Assembly (NCBI GenBank): GCA_947623455.1
Contig: OX392535.1
Span: 39,518,688 to 39,582,687, forward strand
Source of the DNA: Mimachlamys varia
Lineage: Eukaryota; Mollusca; Bivalvia; Pectinida; Pectinidae
Length of the DNA: 64,000 nt
Reading direction: 5' to 3'
The position numbers and the translations under genes are program-made. A model generated the notes under the pieces. That model worked only from the letters and a program-made list of their open reading frames with translations. It did not search any database and had not been told where the DNA came from. This document shows, one piece after another, positions 25,401 to 35,112 of this stretch; position 1 is the stretch's first letter; each line of letters starts with the position of its first letter.

Positions 25401-27039
25401 CGTCGAAAGTGACTGGTGCTGACAAACAGGGGGAATTGATAAATGTCAACCATGGTCATAATCACTGTATTTGCATGCAGACACCTCCAAACCTTTCCTA
25501 AACGTTTTTCATACATTGAGTGAAAAAGTCGATGAATAGAAACAGTCTTGGAAACGGGTTCAAGATGAAAAAAAAATGAAAACATTTTTCTCGTGTTTCA
25601 TTTCTTCATCATTAAAAATGTTCAGTTAATGTACTTTCTGCCTTAGCATTCCTTGCGTCGACACAAAGCAGTACCATGGGTACAACCGGAAATGTCTTGG
25701 TCTTTCACAAAGAACGATGGTACCATGTTTGCGACCAGGACTTTGGACCAAACGACGCCGAGATGGTTTGCAAAGAACAAGGATTCCCCGTGGGTGTTCC
25801 ACTCATCAGCGAACCAGTCAAAATCGACAACAAGTTCAAAATTTTCTTTCTTCAAATGAACTGTCCAGAGAATGGCACGAGCCTGGGAAACTGCCAATTT
25901 ACCGAGACAGCGAACTGTAGATCTACGACAGCTCCTTTCTATCCGGCCGCTTACGCATCGGTCCTTTGTCTCCATAGTAACGCGAATCCAGGTACGTCAT
26001 GAGACACGTGTCAAGCTGGAATGTAGTCGAATAAATGACTTTACAAGTCTAGATCGAGTTGGCCACGGCATAAAACTTAAAAGACTATTTAACAGATATG
26101 TATTTACTATCTAGATCACCAAAAAGCAAAAACGTCTGAATCTGATGAAAAAGTTGCAGATTGGTGACAAGACCAAAGAGAACTATCGTTGTATCAAGTG
26201 TTTCCTCTATGTGTTCAACTTCCGTATATAAAAGAAATAATCCAAATCGGGGGTAAACCCAGCGGAACTATTATTCACGATATAAAATATTGTTCTTTTT
26301 CTTTATTAGGATGAAGTTCCATTTGAAGCTTAAAGGACATATTCGATTGATCTTTATAGATTCGTTCGCATGTATTTAGCTGTGTCTTATTATCACGCAA
26401 AGGAAAATGTGTACATAACGCATATACAAGTATATATTCATCACATGCATAGCCTTATCAAAACGATCTTGAATGTTCAATGTAAAATATTCACAAGGCG
26501 AAGTCCCGACGTGTCGAAGATTTCAGGATGGTCCCGCTAAGTTCGATGATCGACGCTTGACTGCAGTTCTTTAATATGTACTTTTGGAGTTTTTTAGGTG
26601 TTCAAAGATATCTTGTTAATACATATAGAGTTACACGACATTGCGTGTTTCGAATGTATATGAAGCATATTAAAACTAACGATCTAGCTTTGAAAATAAC
26701 TCTTTTTTTATTTTAGATATTCGTGTACACCCTCCCACCACATTCCCCTCCAGTCTGGTCATACAGATGTACGGTATGAACGGGACCGTGTGTGCCAGGG
26801 GCTGGGACTACAGGGATGCTAGAGTGTACTGCAAGCAGTACGGGTATCGTATGGGGTTCACGATACCCACATCGACCATCCAAGGAACTAGCCTGAATAA
26901 CCCCGTAGTGTGGATGTCAGACATTGGGTGTACCGGATGGGAGACCGACTTCCGGATGTGTATTCAAAATTCCATTCTTGATAAAACAAAGACCACTGGT
27001 GCGTGTGCTGGTGGAATGGCGTCCGTCTATTGTATTTGA
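16484..27039 (+). CDS. Secreted protein with six SRCR domains (complete, ten exons)
   Basis: Coding exons: 16484-16541, 17620-17771, 18183-18351, 18914-19234, 20672-20809, 21302-21475, 23130-23286, 24036-24199, 25647-25991 and 26717-27039. All introns are GT-AG, and the sum is 2001 nt (666 residues plus TGA). Exon 1 encodes a signal peptide ([20 protein letters not shown]). Six scavenger-receptor cysteine-rich domains follow at about residues 20-126, 127-233, 234-337, 338-444, 445-559 and 560-666. Each has six Cys in the group A pattern and a GxVC...VVCRxLGY-like core, best preserved in domains 1-3. There is no transmembrane segment; translation stops one residue after the last domain Cys, so the product is probably secreted. 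SRCR proteins bind microbial or endogenous ligands and are expanded in molluscan immunity, so a recognition role is inference. Every domain boundary is phase 1. Confidence 0.93.
16853..16950 (+). mobile_element. Penelope-like element extreme 3' end in SRCR intron 1
   Basis: Matches the last ~95 bp of the tail: 'aaatcttttctttgttcgta', 'ccctagtttaatcaattttg', 'ttgttgacgcttcggtagt'. Confidence 0.7.
17155..17420 (+). mobile_element. Penelope-like element with internal deletion, SRCR intron 1
   Basis: It starts with RT codons equivalent to [15 protein letters not shown] (17163-17208), then jumps to the tail block 'gcgggtgtcgtcgattaagc' and its downstream end. The RT C-terminus between these is missing. 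Confidence 0.7.
17935..18065 (+). repeat. Short duplication in SRCR intron 2
   Basis: Two partial copies of a ~60-bp segment share 'aaaattaagata', 'tgctcagcatttgcaa' / 'tgctgagcatttgcaa' and 'ttgaatgtatgt' / 'atgaatgtatgt'. Confidence 0.55.
19315..19640 (+). mobile_element. Penelope-like element 3' tail in SRCR intron 4
   Basis: Diverged tail: 'gttctcatttccaa', 'atggcagatatcatcggtga', 'agcagaagaacacc', 'gtacttgcaagtg'. A hammerhead-bearing repeat begins about 45 bp downstream. Confidence 0.6.
19684..19860 (+). mobile_element. Hammerhead-bearing repeat, core-deleted copy, SRCR intron 4
   Basis: It shares 'aaaggggttttacgcacct' and 'tctgcttcta' with 11005. At 19772-19797 it has GCATCA, the perfect core CTGACGA, stem II GTCC, loop AAGAA and GGAC. 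The following GAAA and stem I 3' strand are removed by a deletion. It supplies the intact left half of the ribozyme. Confidence 0.7.
20138..20335 (+). mobile_element. Hammerhead-bearing repeat, mutated copy, SRCR intron 4
   Basis: Begins 'ttataaataaaggatttta'. At 20225-20257 it reads CATCA, CAGACGA (core U changed to A), GTCC, TAGAA, GGAC, GGAA (core GAAA changed). Stem II is perfect. Confidence 0.65.
21608..22314 (+). mobile_element. TIR element with 'ggtcttaatagcg' repeats, SRCR intron 6
   Basis: Ends 'tacagtgaaacctctctatt' and 'gcgaggtttcactgta' are inverted repeats. The interior repeats phrases such as 'gtggtcttaatagcgaggtg' about six times. A MITE family 1 copy is nested at 22103-22294. 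Confidence 0.7.
22103..22294 (-). mobile_element. MITE family 1, internally deleted copy nested in another element
   Basis: Both termini are present ('aaaggcccaataaaagtcac' and 'gtaacgtatattgggccttt'). The interior is reduced to ~190 bp but retains 'gtcaagagttttttgttagt' and 'ttaggcttatttttgcat'. Confidence 0.75.
22620..23108 (+). mobile_element. Penelope-like element, RT C-terminus plus tail, SRCR intron 6
   Basis: The open frame 22636-22851 gives [20 protein letters not shown], then CRLIRT and [16 protein letters not shown], ending [11 protein letters not shown]: the unshifted version of the RT C-terminus at 12.5 kb. The full tail follows, with GATTTACATGG at 22929 and the hairpin CTTGTA-CTTT-TACAAG. 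It ends about 20 bp before the acceptor of SRCR exon 7. Confidence 0.85.
23306..23541 (+). mobile_element. MITE with 'cttattttcgcg' termini, SRCR intron 7
   Basis: Left end 'tactgtcaaccaacttatt' followed by ttcgcg; right end 'cgcgaaaataag' followed by 'tttgtttacagta'. These are inverted repeats. The interior has several 'gcgaaat' phrases and no ORF. Confidence 0.7.
23590..23910 (-). repeat. SINE-type interspersed repeat, SRCR intron 7
   Basis: 'ggtttagtttggttgattgt' and 'ttacgtcctatatcagccgc' match the tail of the tRNA-derived SINE at 51150, while 'attatactgacaac' and 'gctaagcgttaaacagg' match 11226. It lacks the tRNA-like head and is followed by A-rich sequence. Confidence 0.55.
24996..25385 (+). 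mobile_element. MITE family 1, full-length copy, SRCR intron 8
   Basis: Both termini (aaaggcgcaatatacgtaat; aagttacatttattgggcct) and the whole shared interior are present, ~390 bp. Non-coding. Confidence 0.8.
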
Positions 27040-27055
27040 AAAGTTTTTAATATCA

Positions 27056-27061
27056 AATAAA
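27056..27061 (+). terminator. Polyadenylation signal AATAAA of the SRCR gene
   Basis: Canonical AATAAA hexamer 17 nt after the TGA stop. It implies a very short 3' untranslated region; a longer one cannot be excluded. Confidence 0.6.
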
Positions 27062-27599
27062 TAGTATGATTCCGTAATTTGTTGTCCATTTTTTTTTACA
27101 CGAGAACAAAATGCCATAGGGCGAATCATCACAATGTTAATTCCATACCATAAATCGTCACAATGTTGCAGAGTTTTGACAGAGTCATTGCAATGCTGTA
27201 GCTATATTATAGACACTTCTTGACACTCTTTTCTTCCCGTGGTTGGTAAAATACTACGACAGTGTGGGGCGTTCTGAAAATGTGTTCAAACAAACGAAAG
27301 GAGGTCTGATTGACAGAATAATGCATATTAATAAAATCAAAATATGAAGTATTAAAAAAAAAAAACTGGTTGCCACATTAAGCTCTTCATTTCTTTTACT
27401 TTACAGAAGTTTATTAATGAATGGATAATAGTTGAACTGTTTCCGCAATTTACCCCAAAATTAAGTATACAAGAGCTTACACTCGTTTGACTATCGAAAC
27501 TGGTCGACGCCGTCAAGTTCAAAGATCTATTCCTTAGTAGTAACAATCCGCTTTTTCGACTAACACCACATTTGACTTCTACTGAGCCTCAATATTCAA

Positions 27600-28018
27600 T
27601 CCAGAAATGGCGGCAAAACCATAATCCGAACTCAAAATTGATTGAAACAGGTAAATTATGATCAAGGGGAAGATTTACATGGATATCCTTGAGTAAGCAC
27701 AAGAGATTAAGATCAGTTGGTCTGCTTCATCGACACATAAGGGTCCCATCCAAGTAAATATCTTGGTCATAAAATGGAGAACTGCTGCTTTAATTCACAA
27801 CCACAACAAGTACATGTAGGCATACTAATTAACATGTTTAACAATGCCCACCTTCATATCACACCAGGCTATCGAATAGTTTTCAATGATTCCAAGATGG
27901 CAACAATACAAATTTCTCAGTCTTCATCAATCTGCATCTCTCAATCCCCGTGTCGTAAGTTTATTCTCCTCAGCAGTCGACATCTTTCTTTCAAAACAAT
28001 CTCGAAATTCAGAGCAGG
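27600..28018 (-). mobile_element. Penelope-like element, tail and RT C-terminus
   Basis: The minus-strand tail has 'gcggcaaaaccataatccga' at its end, the GATTTACATGG block near 27673 and the RT C-terminus up to the complement of 'cagcagtcgacatc' and 'tcgaaattcagagca'. It is interrupted at 28018 by a foldback element. Confidence 0.75.
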
Positions 28019-28023
28019 CCTTA

Positions 28024-28270
28024 GCCACAGGGGCTAGGCACGGACCTATGTCACTATGAAATGATTGTCAGATAATTTTTTTTACCTTTCTCGAATATAG
28101 CCCCTCCCACTACTATATATCTGTGACAATGGAAAGAAGTATCCTGAACGAGAGAAAATCGAGAAAATCACAGATATACAGTAGTGGGAGGGGCTATATT
28201 CGAGAAAGGTAAAAAATGTATCTGACAATCATTCCATAGTGACGTAGGTCCGTGCCTAGCCCCTGTGGCC
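28024..28270. mobile_element. Long palindromic foldback element
   Basis: Left arm (gccacaggggctaggcacgg, then 'gattgtcagata', then 'cccctcccactactatatat') is repeated inverted in the right arm up to 'cctagcccctgtggc'. Arms are about 100 bp around a ~35 bp loop, only a few mismatches. TTA flanks both sides, a possible 3-bp target duplication. Confidence 0.8.
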
Positions 28271-28379
28271 TTATAGCATAAACAATAAGAGCTCAATGAG
28301 TCGGAATCGCTTACCTGCTTTTGGTAATTAAGAACTTATTCTGGCGATATTAAAACATGACTTTTTTCAAACCTATAAG

Positions 28380-29110
28380 GTGGTCAAGTTCTCGGTACAT
28401 TGGTAGTCCTACACCCAAGCATACTACATGTGTAACATCAGTACTCTGTTACTTGTAGAGTTTAAGACATTTGACTCATGTGATTTTGAAAGTTATTCAA
28501 AGTCACTTATTTGAACAAATTTTCCGCAGATTTGACCTATCGGTGACCTTGAAAGTGAGTCAATCATTCATTTGAAAAAAGAACTTGGTTGCCCTTCATC
28601 CCAGTATGTTACATGCTCAATATCAGTATCATGGGCCTTTTTGGTTATTGGGAAGAAGTTGCTTGAATATTTTAAACAGAAATGACCTCATAGACCTTAA
28701 AAATGGGTCAATGTCGACGCCATTCATTTGAACATGCTAAGTACTTGGTAGCCTTGAATCAGTCCAGCTTGCTACGGGTTCAATATCAGTAGCCTGGGAC
28801 TTTTTGTTAGTTAGAAGTTGCTTGACGATCGTAAGACATTTGACTCGGTTGATCCTGAAAATGGGTCAATGTCTGTTTGAAAAACAGTTTGTAGCTCTTC
28901 ACTCAAGCATGCTACATGCATAATATCAGTACTCTATGCTTTTTGGTTGTTGATAAAAAGTTGTTCAAAGATGTTACACAGGTTTGACCCCTTGACCTTG
29001 TTTAGTGGCTCAAGGTCATTAATTTGAAAAAAACTTGGTAACCTTTCATCTCAGCATGCTACACTTCCTCAGGCCTCTTGGTTATCGAAATTAGTTGTTT
29101 TTTTAAACTG
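28380..29110 (+). repeat. Degenerate tandem repeat, five to six units of ~120-130 bp
   Basis: Recurring phrases: 'aatatcagta', 'tttttggttattg', 'agaagttgcttga', 'gacctt...gggtcaa', 'cttcatc', 'agcatgctaca'. Same family as 2740-3430 in opposite orientation. Confidence 0.6.
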
Positions 29111-29705
29111 AATGCTAGATGATGCACCATGGCCTAAACTCACTTACCCTATCAACTGTCGCATGTAAACACCATTGTCTGAAAAAGTTCAAAATAAAGT
29201 TTCTTTGAAATTAGATTTTTATTTTTAAATGAATAATATCATATGTATATAATCCAAGATGACTATAGGCACCCAGTCATACTGAAGTTTTACTGAAACT
29301 TAAAATCATGTTTCAGTAGGGAATCTATGTGATAATCATTTAGTTCCTGGGCAGGCTCTCGAACAAACTGTAGCAAAATGTAGCTTTTGAAAATATGAGA
29401 ATATTTTGTCCCAAATTATCGTAAGGAAATCTATGTGCAGACATTGCTGTTGAAGCGATTTCTATTGTTTGATTTACTTTGAAGTGATAAAAGCAGAACA
29501 GTACAATTTGTTAAAACACATTTATAATTCACATTTAATTCACACATCTATACTATTACAACTTATTCTCAAAATGCAGTGAAAGAAAGCAATCATTATA
29601 ACAAAACTTCACCAGTATTTACTTTAGTGATAAGGTTTGGTTGGGTGAATGGATTGATGACTTGGACTGAAATGTCCAGTGTTCAATAGGATTGATGACT
29701 TGGAC

Positions 29706-29880
29706 TGGCCCAGTTTCATCAACTTTCCTTAACTTAAAAATCTCCATAGGAAAGCATTACAGAATTTAATGGGGAAATCCTTAGTTAAAAAACTTTCCTT
29801 AAATACTGTCATGCTTTCCTATGGAGATTTTTAAGTTAAGGAGTTTCCTTAAGTTAAGGAACGTTGATGAAACCGGGGCC
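29706..29880. mobile_element. Foldback element (inverted arms ~50-70 bp)
   Basis: Left 'cagtttcatcaactttcc' and 'tctccataggaaagca' return inverted as 'tgctttcctatggaga' and 'gttgatgaaaccggggcc'. The right arm carries an extra 'gagtttccttaagttaag' insertion. Non-coding. Confidence 0.75.
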
Positions 29881-29984
29881 TGGTAGACTTTTTAGAAATT
29901 ACATAGCAAAATGGTTCCACATGATGTTCACGTGAACGCTTAAACTGTATTCGCCATTAATAGCACCCCCCCCCCCCATAAGAG

Positions 29985-30440
29985 CCCCTTTTTGTCCATT
30001 GTCGGAAACCCACAGTACACTTCTCTGACGTTTGCATCCCGTGGGCTAAAATCTAAAGAAACTCCCGTTTTCGTACTAAAATAGTAGCCAATCATATCAA
30101 TGGTTTCATCCGTGACTACATACAGCCGGGACATCAAGCCGAGGTATCCCGTTTCATTTGTAGCATCGCCTGTCAACAAAACCTGTCGATTGTGTTATAA
30201 TTGTGCCGATTGTGATTAAAATATAAGGTTCTGCTATACGGCGATTGACATCGGCGTCATGCCTACAGAAATATGCTGGTCGTGGTCACGGTAAAATTAT
30301 CTAACACAGTGTCACGAGAAACGACCATTCTGATTGGTTGAAATCTCCGAATAAACTTTTATTCTGGGAAACAAAGGTTTATACCGATTCTGGCCCACAG
30401 GATGCAAACGTCAGAGAAGTGTACCGTGGGTTTCCGACGA
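29985..30440. mobile_element. TIR-type element, ~60 bp inverted ends
   Basis: 'ggaaacccacagtacacttc' and 'tctgacgtttgcatcc' at 30004-30040 recur inverted at about 30392-30434 ('ggatgcaaacgtcagaga', 'gtaccgtgggtttccgac'). The 79-codon ORF on minus is probably a by-product. Confidence 0.65.
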
Positions 30441-30818
30441 TGCTTTTTGTCCAGATCCTAGTTTTATTGTCCTATTAATCGCCCCCTTTGGAACCAATTT
30501 TTTAAGGCATCTTGGGCGCTAATTGTGGCAAATACAGTACTCAAAATTAAATAGGCATAATCCTTAATAAATATTTTAGAGTATGCGATCCTGTAAGAAT
30601 TAATCACTGTGGTAAAAACTTTTTCTTAAATACATCACACACATTTTTGACTGCAAAAATACAATATCAAGCATTTAATACTCTCGAATCATTAAACTGA
30701 CTCTAGTCATTGTCTCCTGAAAGTTCATTAAGGTCAAAGTGAGTTGTTCGCACTGTGGAAACAGCGCGATCGGTTTCTACATGGCTGTACATGAAAGTCA
30801 TCAATGGCAAACACTCTA

Positions 30819-32969
30819 TCATAAATTTTGGTCTTTGCGATCTTCACCATCTTCTTCAGTATGAGTTTCTTTAGCAGGATTTAATAGTTCTTTTGAACAT
30901 CGAAGTGCGTCTAAATGACTGAGAGGGTGGATGGGTAGACAACCACTCAACCCTGTAAAAGAGTAAACAAACAATAATTTTTTTTTTAAACTTTCATGGT
31001 GTAATTATAATTATCTAAACATTTCAAAGAAACTCCAAAAAGAACCCCTCCTCTTTCTTCTTCCTTTTTGTTTTGTATTGAAGTTTTCATGACCTTTTTT
31101 TAATCCAAATTTCCAATTTCATATCTTTTTCATTTTTAAGTTTTCTTTATCTTTTACAATCTAAATTTCCAATTTGATATTTTTTTTTTTTCATTTTAAA
31201 GTTTTCATCAACTTATCTTTTAAATCCCAATTTTATACTTTTTTTCATTTTAAAGTTTTCAATATCTTTTTTAATCTAAATTTCTAATTTCAAATAATGC
31301 CCATATACCCATTGTCTGGGCCTCTATGGGCAGTGGCATAGTAATTTAATCATGTTTGCTTATATGCTCAACATACAGACACTCCAATTCCACCCCCCAC
31401 CCCCATATATTTTTCTCCACCTTTCATTGGTATTGACTTATTTTTGTATTTATTGCCCAAATCCCTAATAAAATATCGCAGTAGCTAAAGGCATGAGAAA
31501 AGTTCAAAACTAAGGAGAATGGTCCGACACCTCCCTAAAATTTTGGAATGCGAAGTTGAAAACTAAGGACAATGGTCCGACACCTCCCTAAACTTTTAAC
31601 TTTTAACTTGTTCTACCAATAAAATGACTATACTGTTTTTTGGTTCTGTGAGCTTTTAGTCTGCCAAATACATTGATTACTAAATGGCTGTTATGACAAA
31701 GAACTAACTTCTGATTATAAACAATTCATTGTATTTTAATATACTTTCAAGTTCAAAGAAAAGAGGGGAGAAATTGCTAGTTTTTCATAAAAATAGTGAG
31801 CTTCATTCAAAATGTCTTCTTGTTTTATTATTATATTCTGATCATCTATCTAATTGCAATTTAGATATTATTTTTTGGAAGTAAAATTTCTGTTAAAAAA
31901 TAATTTGTTGGTTTTTCACTTTCTACAATCACTTTCACTCTTGATCTACTTTAAGTTTCCTTTAATTATATATGCTCTAATTGATTCTAATTCTTTCCTC
32001 TTGTTTGTAATCTCAAAAATTGTGTCTGAATCAAATGCACGTTTCCGGAATTATTTTGATATAAAAGAAATCTCCCTCAATGGGAATGTGGGGTCGGGGA
32101 GATCTCCCTCAATGGAAATGTGGGGGCGGGGGAGATCTCCCTCAATGGGAATGTGGGGTGAGGGAGATCTCCCTCAATGGGAATGTGGAGCAAGGGGGAT
32201 CTCCCTCAATGGGAATGTGGGGCGGGGAGATCTCCCTCAATGGGGATGTGGGGTGGGGGAGATCTCCCTCAACAGGAATGTGGGGGTGGGGGATATCACC
32301 AAAATGGGAATGTGGAGGGGGGGGGGAGACATTCCTCATTAGAAATGTGGAGTGAGGGAGATCTCCCTCGATGGGAACGTTGAGAGAGGGAGATCTCCAT
32401 CAATGGGAATGTGGGGTGAGGGAGATCTCCCTCAATGGGAATGTGGGGTGGGGGAGATCTCCCTCAATTGGAATGTGGGGTGAGGGAGATCTCCCTCAAT
32501 GGGAATGTGAAGCAAAGGAAAATCTAAACATTTGAGGTGTGAGAGGTTGACAGGTACTGTATGAAAATGATTTCAAAATATTTTAACTCCCTTTAAATGC
32601 CAATAAGTCAATTATTTCCTATGTATATTAATAGAGTTTAGTAGAGCAGCGACTGGGATTTACTTTAGATTCTCATCATTGGCCAATGGGATCCAAGCGC
32701 ATTTACTTCTTACCTAATAACCTGGCAGCTTGTTTGGTAATTTTGGGTTTAAGATGAAGAGCTTCGTTTAATTTTTCCATGTTAAGTGAAACCATTATTT
32801 CGTTGTATGCGTTTGGCAAAGGGTCATATGTTCCCAGCTGATCAATAGGTTTAGCATTTCTGGGACTTCTGTTTCTAGCCAGAACAATATGGTAGAAAGG
32901 TCTGTTAGCGCAGCCATAGAGTGCTAGTCTGATCACTAGGAAGGTGCTCTTATCTATTAATCTTGGCAT
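30819..32969 (-). CDS. MRPS16: Mitochondrial small-subunit ribosomal protein bS16m
   Basis: Two coding exons on minus join in frame: 32969-32714 (MPRLIDKSTFLVIRLALYGC, then ANRPFYHIVLARNRSPR, QLGTYDPLPN, LNMEKLNEAL, ending KQAARLLG) and 30952-30819 (LSGCLPIHPLSHLDAL, then ending EDGEDRKDQNL). The junction is phase 1, with donor GTAAGA and acceptor TTTTACAG. The product is 129 residues, near the length of the human protein, and the second exon aligns with the human LAGFFPLHPM region. It builds the 28S mitoribosomal subunit in the matrix. The start codon lies directly after a TTTCAG acceptor-like sequence, so a 5' untranslated exon probably lies upstream. The intron (1.76 kb) carries two tandem arrays. 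Confidence 0.93.
31070..31290 (+). repeat. Pyrimidine-rich tandem repeat in MRPS16 intron
   Basis: About four ~55-60 bp units built from 'aagttttc', 'atcttttt', 'aatctaaatttccaattt', 'cattttaaag'. Low-complexity on the plus strand. Confidence 0.65.
31498..31607 (+). repeat. Direct duplication of ~55 bp
   Basis: Two adjacent units share 'aaaactaagga', 'aatggtccgacacctcccta' with a few differences. Confidence 0.7.
32070..32515 (+). repeat. Minisatellite of ~32-33 bp in MRPS16 intron
   Basis: About fourteen units of 'gggagatctccctcaatggg' plus 'aatgtgg' and a short G-rich spacer, two of them diverged (about 32290-32345). Each unit contains the palindrome GGGAGATCTCCC. All three plus frames stay open for stretches because the unit lacks stop codons; I do not regard these as genes. 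Confidence 0.9.
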
Positions 32970-33374
32970 CTGAAAGGAGAAAACAGTGAAATTAATTACA
33001 GTGAACTACTTAGATTTTCTCTGATAAGGAACATAAGACACATACATCTTGACACAGGGAGTGAATCTTGAAAATTTAGAAGTATACACAGTTTGTCAAA
33101 AAGTTCCCCACTAGGATACATAGAAGATGCTAGAAACTCAAAGTTGTGGAAACCAAATTGTTGTGATCAATCTGTTTGAATCAGGTTACATCATGCAATA
33201 ACAAAAAACACGAGGAACAATGGGCCTGAATCTCATGCTCACTTGCTATTAATCTTTGTAATCTTAATAGAGAACTACAATACAACTAAAGGCGACACAT
33301 CAGTGACAGGCCTTAATATCAGTACCTAGGGCCTTTAGTTATTGTGAAGAATTTGCTTGAAGATTTTAAGACAT

Positions 33375-34305
33375 TGATTCAATCACAGTTGCTTGAGTTT
33401 CTGTCAGTAAATAAAAATACCAGATGGTATATATATGTGTGAAATGAGCCTCCCATTACAGTAATGTAATGGAAGTATACCAACGTTATTTCTCAACTAT
33501 TTGTAAACAATGCACATAACTTACTGGTTGCGAGTCTGTCGTGCAATTCTCAGACGAAACACCAACATTTCCGATTAATTTAGATATTAATCCACCACTA
33601 CATGCTAGTTTGTTTCATCTAACGATAATTTCTCCGTCGCATAGACGTTTTTTTTATGACGAGTGTATCGGCAACTTTTTAAGCAAGTGGCCATGGCCTG
33701 TACATATGTGAGGTCACGAAGCCGCATGGAATACAAAAGAATAAATAATGTTTTTCATTCAAATAAAATACAAGCTGAGGATTATTGAGCCCATCAAATT
33801 ATAGATGAGCATGTGGAATGTAAATTGCAATTTTATAAACACGAAGAGATTTTTTTATAAATGTTGAAATTTACATATAGATAAGGGAGATAACTCTAAC
33901 TCTTGGGGAAAATTTGAAAAAGTCCAAGGAATTCCTAATGTTTCGTCCCCCACTGAATTGTTCAGAATGTGACGTCACATATGTGCAGGCCATGGCCGCT
34001 TGATTAAAATTTGCCGGTTTGCTCGTCATAAAAAAAACTGTCTATGCGACGGAGAAATTATCGTTAGATGAAACGAAATTAGCATGTAGTGGTGGATTAA
34101 TATATAAACTTATCAGAAATGTCGGTGTTTAATGTAAGAATTGCACGACAACCTCACAACAAGTAAGTAATGTGCATTGTTTACAAATAGTTGAGAAATA
34201 TCGTTGGAATACTTCCATTACATTCTGTAATGGGCCGCGGCTCCATATATATAAACATTTTTTTATATACTGACAGAAACTCAAGCAACTGTGATTCAAT
34301 CAACT
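33375..34305. mobile_element. Large inverted-repeat element (~330 bp arms, ~255 bp centre)
   Basis: 'gattcaatcacagttgcttg' at the left end returns inverted at the right end (caagcaactgtgattcaatc). Arms also share 'aaatagttgagaaata', 'caatgcacat', 'ttgcacgaca', 'taatccaccactacatgct', 'gacggagaaattatcgttag' and 'aggccatgg' inverted. The centre has no ORF. Confidence 0.85.
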
Positions 34306-35000
34306 GATATTGAGCCTGAAGCATCCTGGGATCAAAGGCTACCAAGTTTAAATTTGTTGGAATGAATTACCATGTCCCATTAAGACTTTCAAGCTTACAA
34401 GAACACGTCTGGTGGCAGATTAAGAGTGGCTTTGAATCTATAATTATTCCTATTATCGATATATGTGAGGTCAATCATGTGCTATGTTCGATTTTGTATG
34501 TCAACAGCGCAAAACTGTCAGCCACCAAAAGAGATGACATTTTGTACAAACTTACATAGAACACTTGTATGTGGAAAGATATTTATGAATCGGAAGACAA
34601 TTGCAAAATGGAAATAAATCAAATATTGAAATAACATATGACTTGACGCTAGAAAGCCACATTTGACAGTTTTGACAGGTGCCGCCGCCGCCGACGCCAC
34701 AAGATCATATCCGATAGATACATATATATATAAATTAGTATATACTGATATAAGCGTAGCCCTGTGTCGAGAAAGGTCATCGAGCAAAATCTGTAACTAA
34801 CGTAACCTTAACATTTTTCATGCTAGTGACGTTACATAAATACACTACTTGGTTAAGTATGAAAAGAAATGTCTCACTCAGTAAACAAATTACCTTGACT
34901 TTGTCACTTTGAGTTATATCAAGTCAACTTCAATCAGAAAACAGCTTTTCACATGTGTGGATTTGCAAGCATCTCAAACACACAGATGTTTTCACCCCAA
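34306..35000. other. Non-coding
   Basis: It begins with a fragment of the 28380-type repeat (34310-34360). No gene recognised in the remainder. Confidence 0.4.
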
Positions 35001-35013
35001 ACCGGTGCGACGA

Positions 35014-35112
35014 ATCACCGAAACGGACCGAATCGGACCGAAACGGACTGAATCGGACCGAAACGGACCGAAACGGGACCGAAACGGACCGAATCGGGAT
35101 CGGAACGGAGTC
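35014..35112 (+). repeat. Tandem 'ccgaaacgga' repeat
   Basis: About nine 10-12 bp units alternating ccgaaacgga and ccgaatcgga. Scattered decayed copies ('ccgaaacgg', 'ccgaaacgaa') continue to about 35600. Confidence 0.85.

Noticed and set aside
32080..32383. Overlapping ORFs in the MRPS16-intron minisatellite
   Set aside because: They exist in several frames only because the unit has no stops.
32070..32515. CRISPR-like array
   Set aside because: No unique spacers; units are contiguous ~32-bp tandem repeats in a eukaryotic intron.
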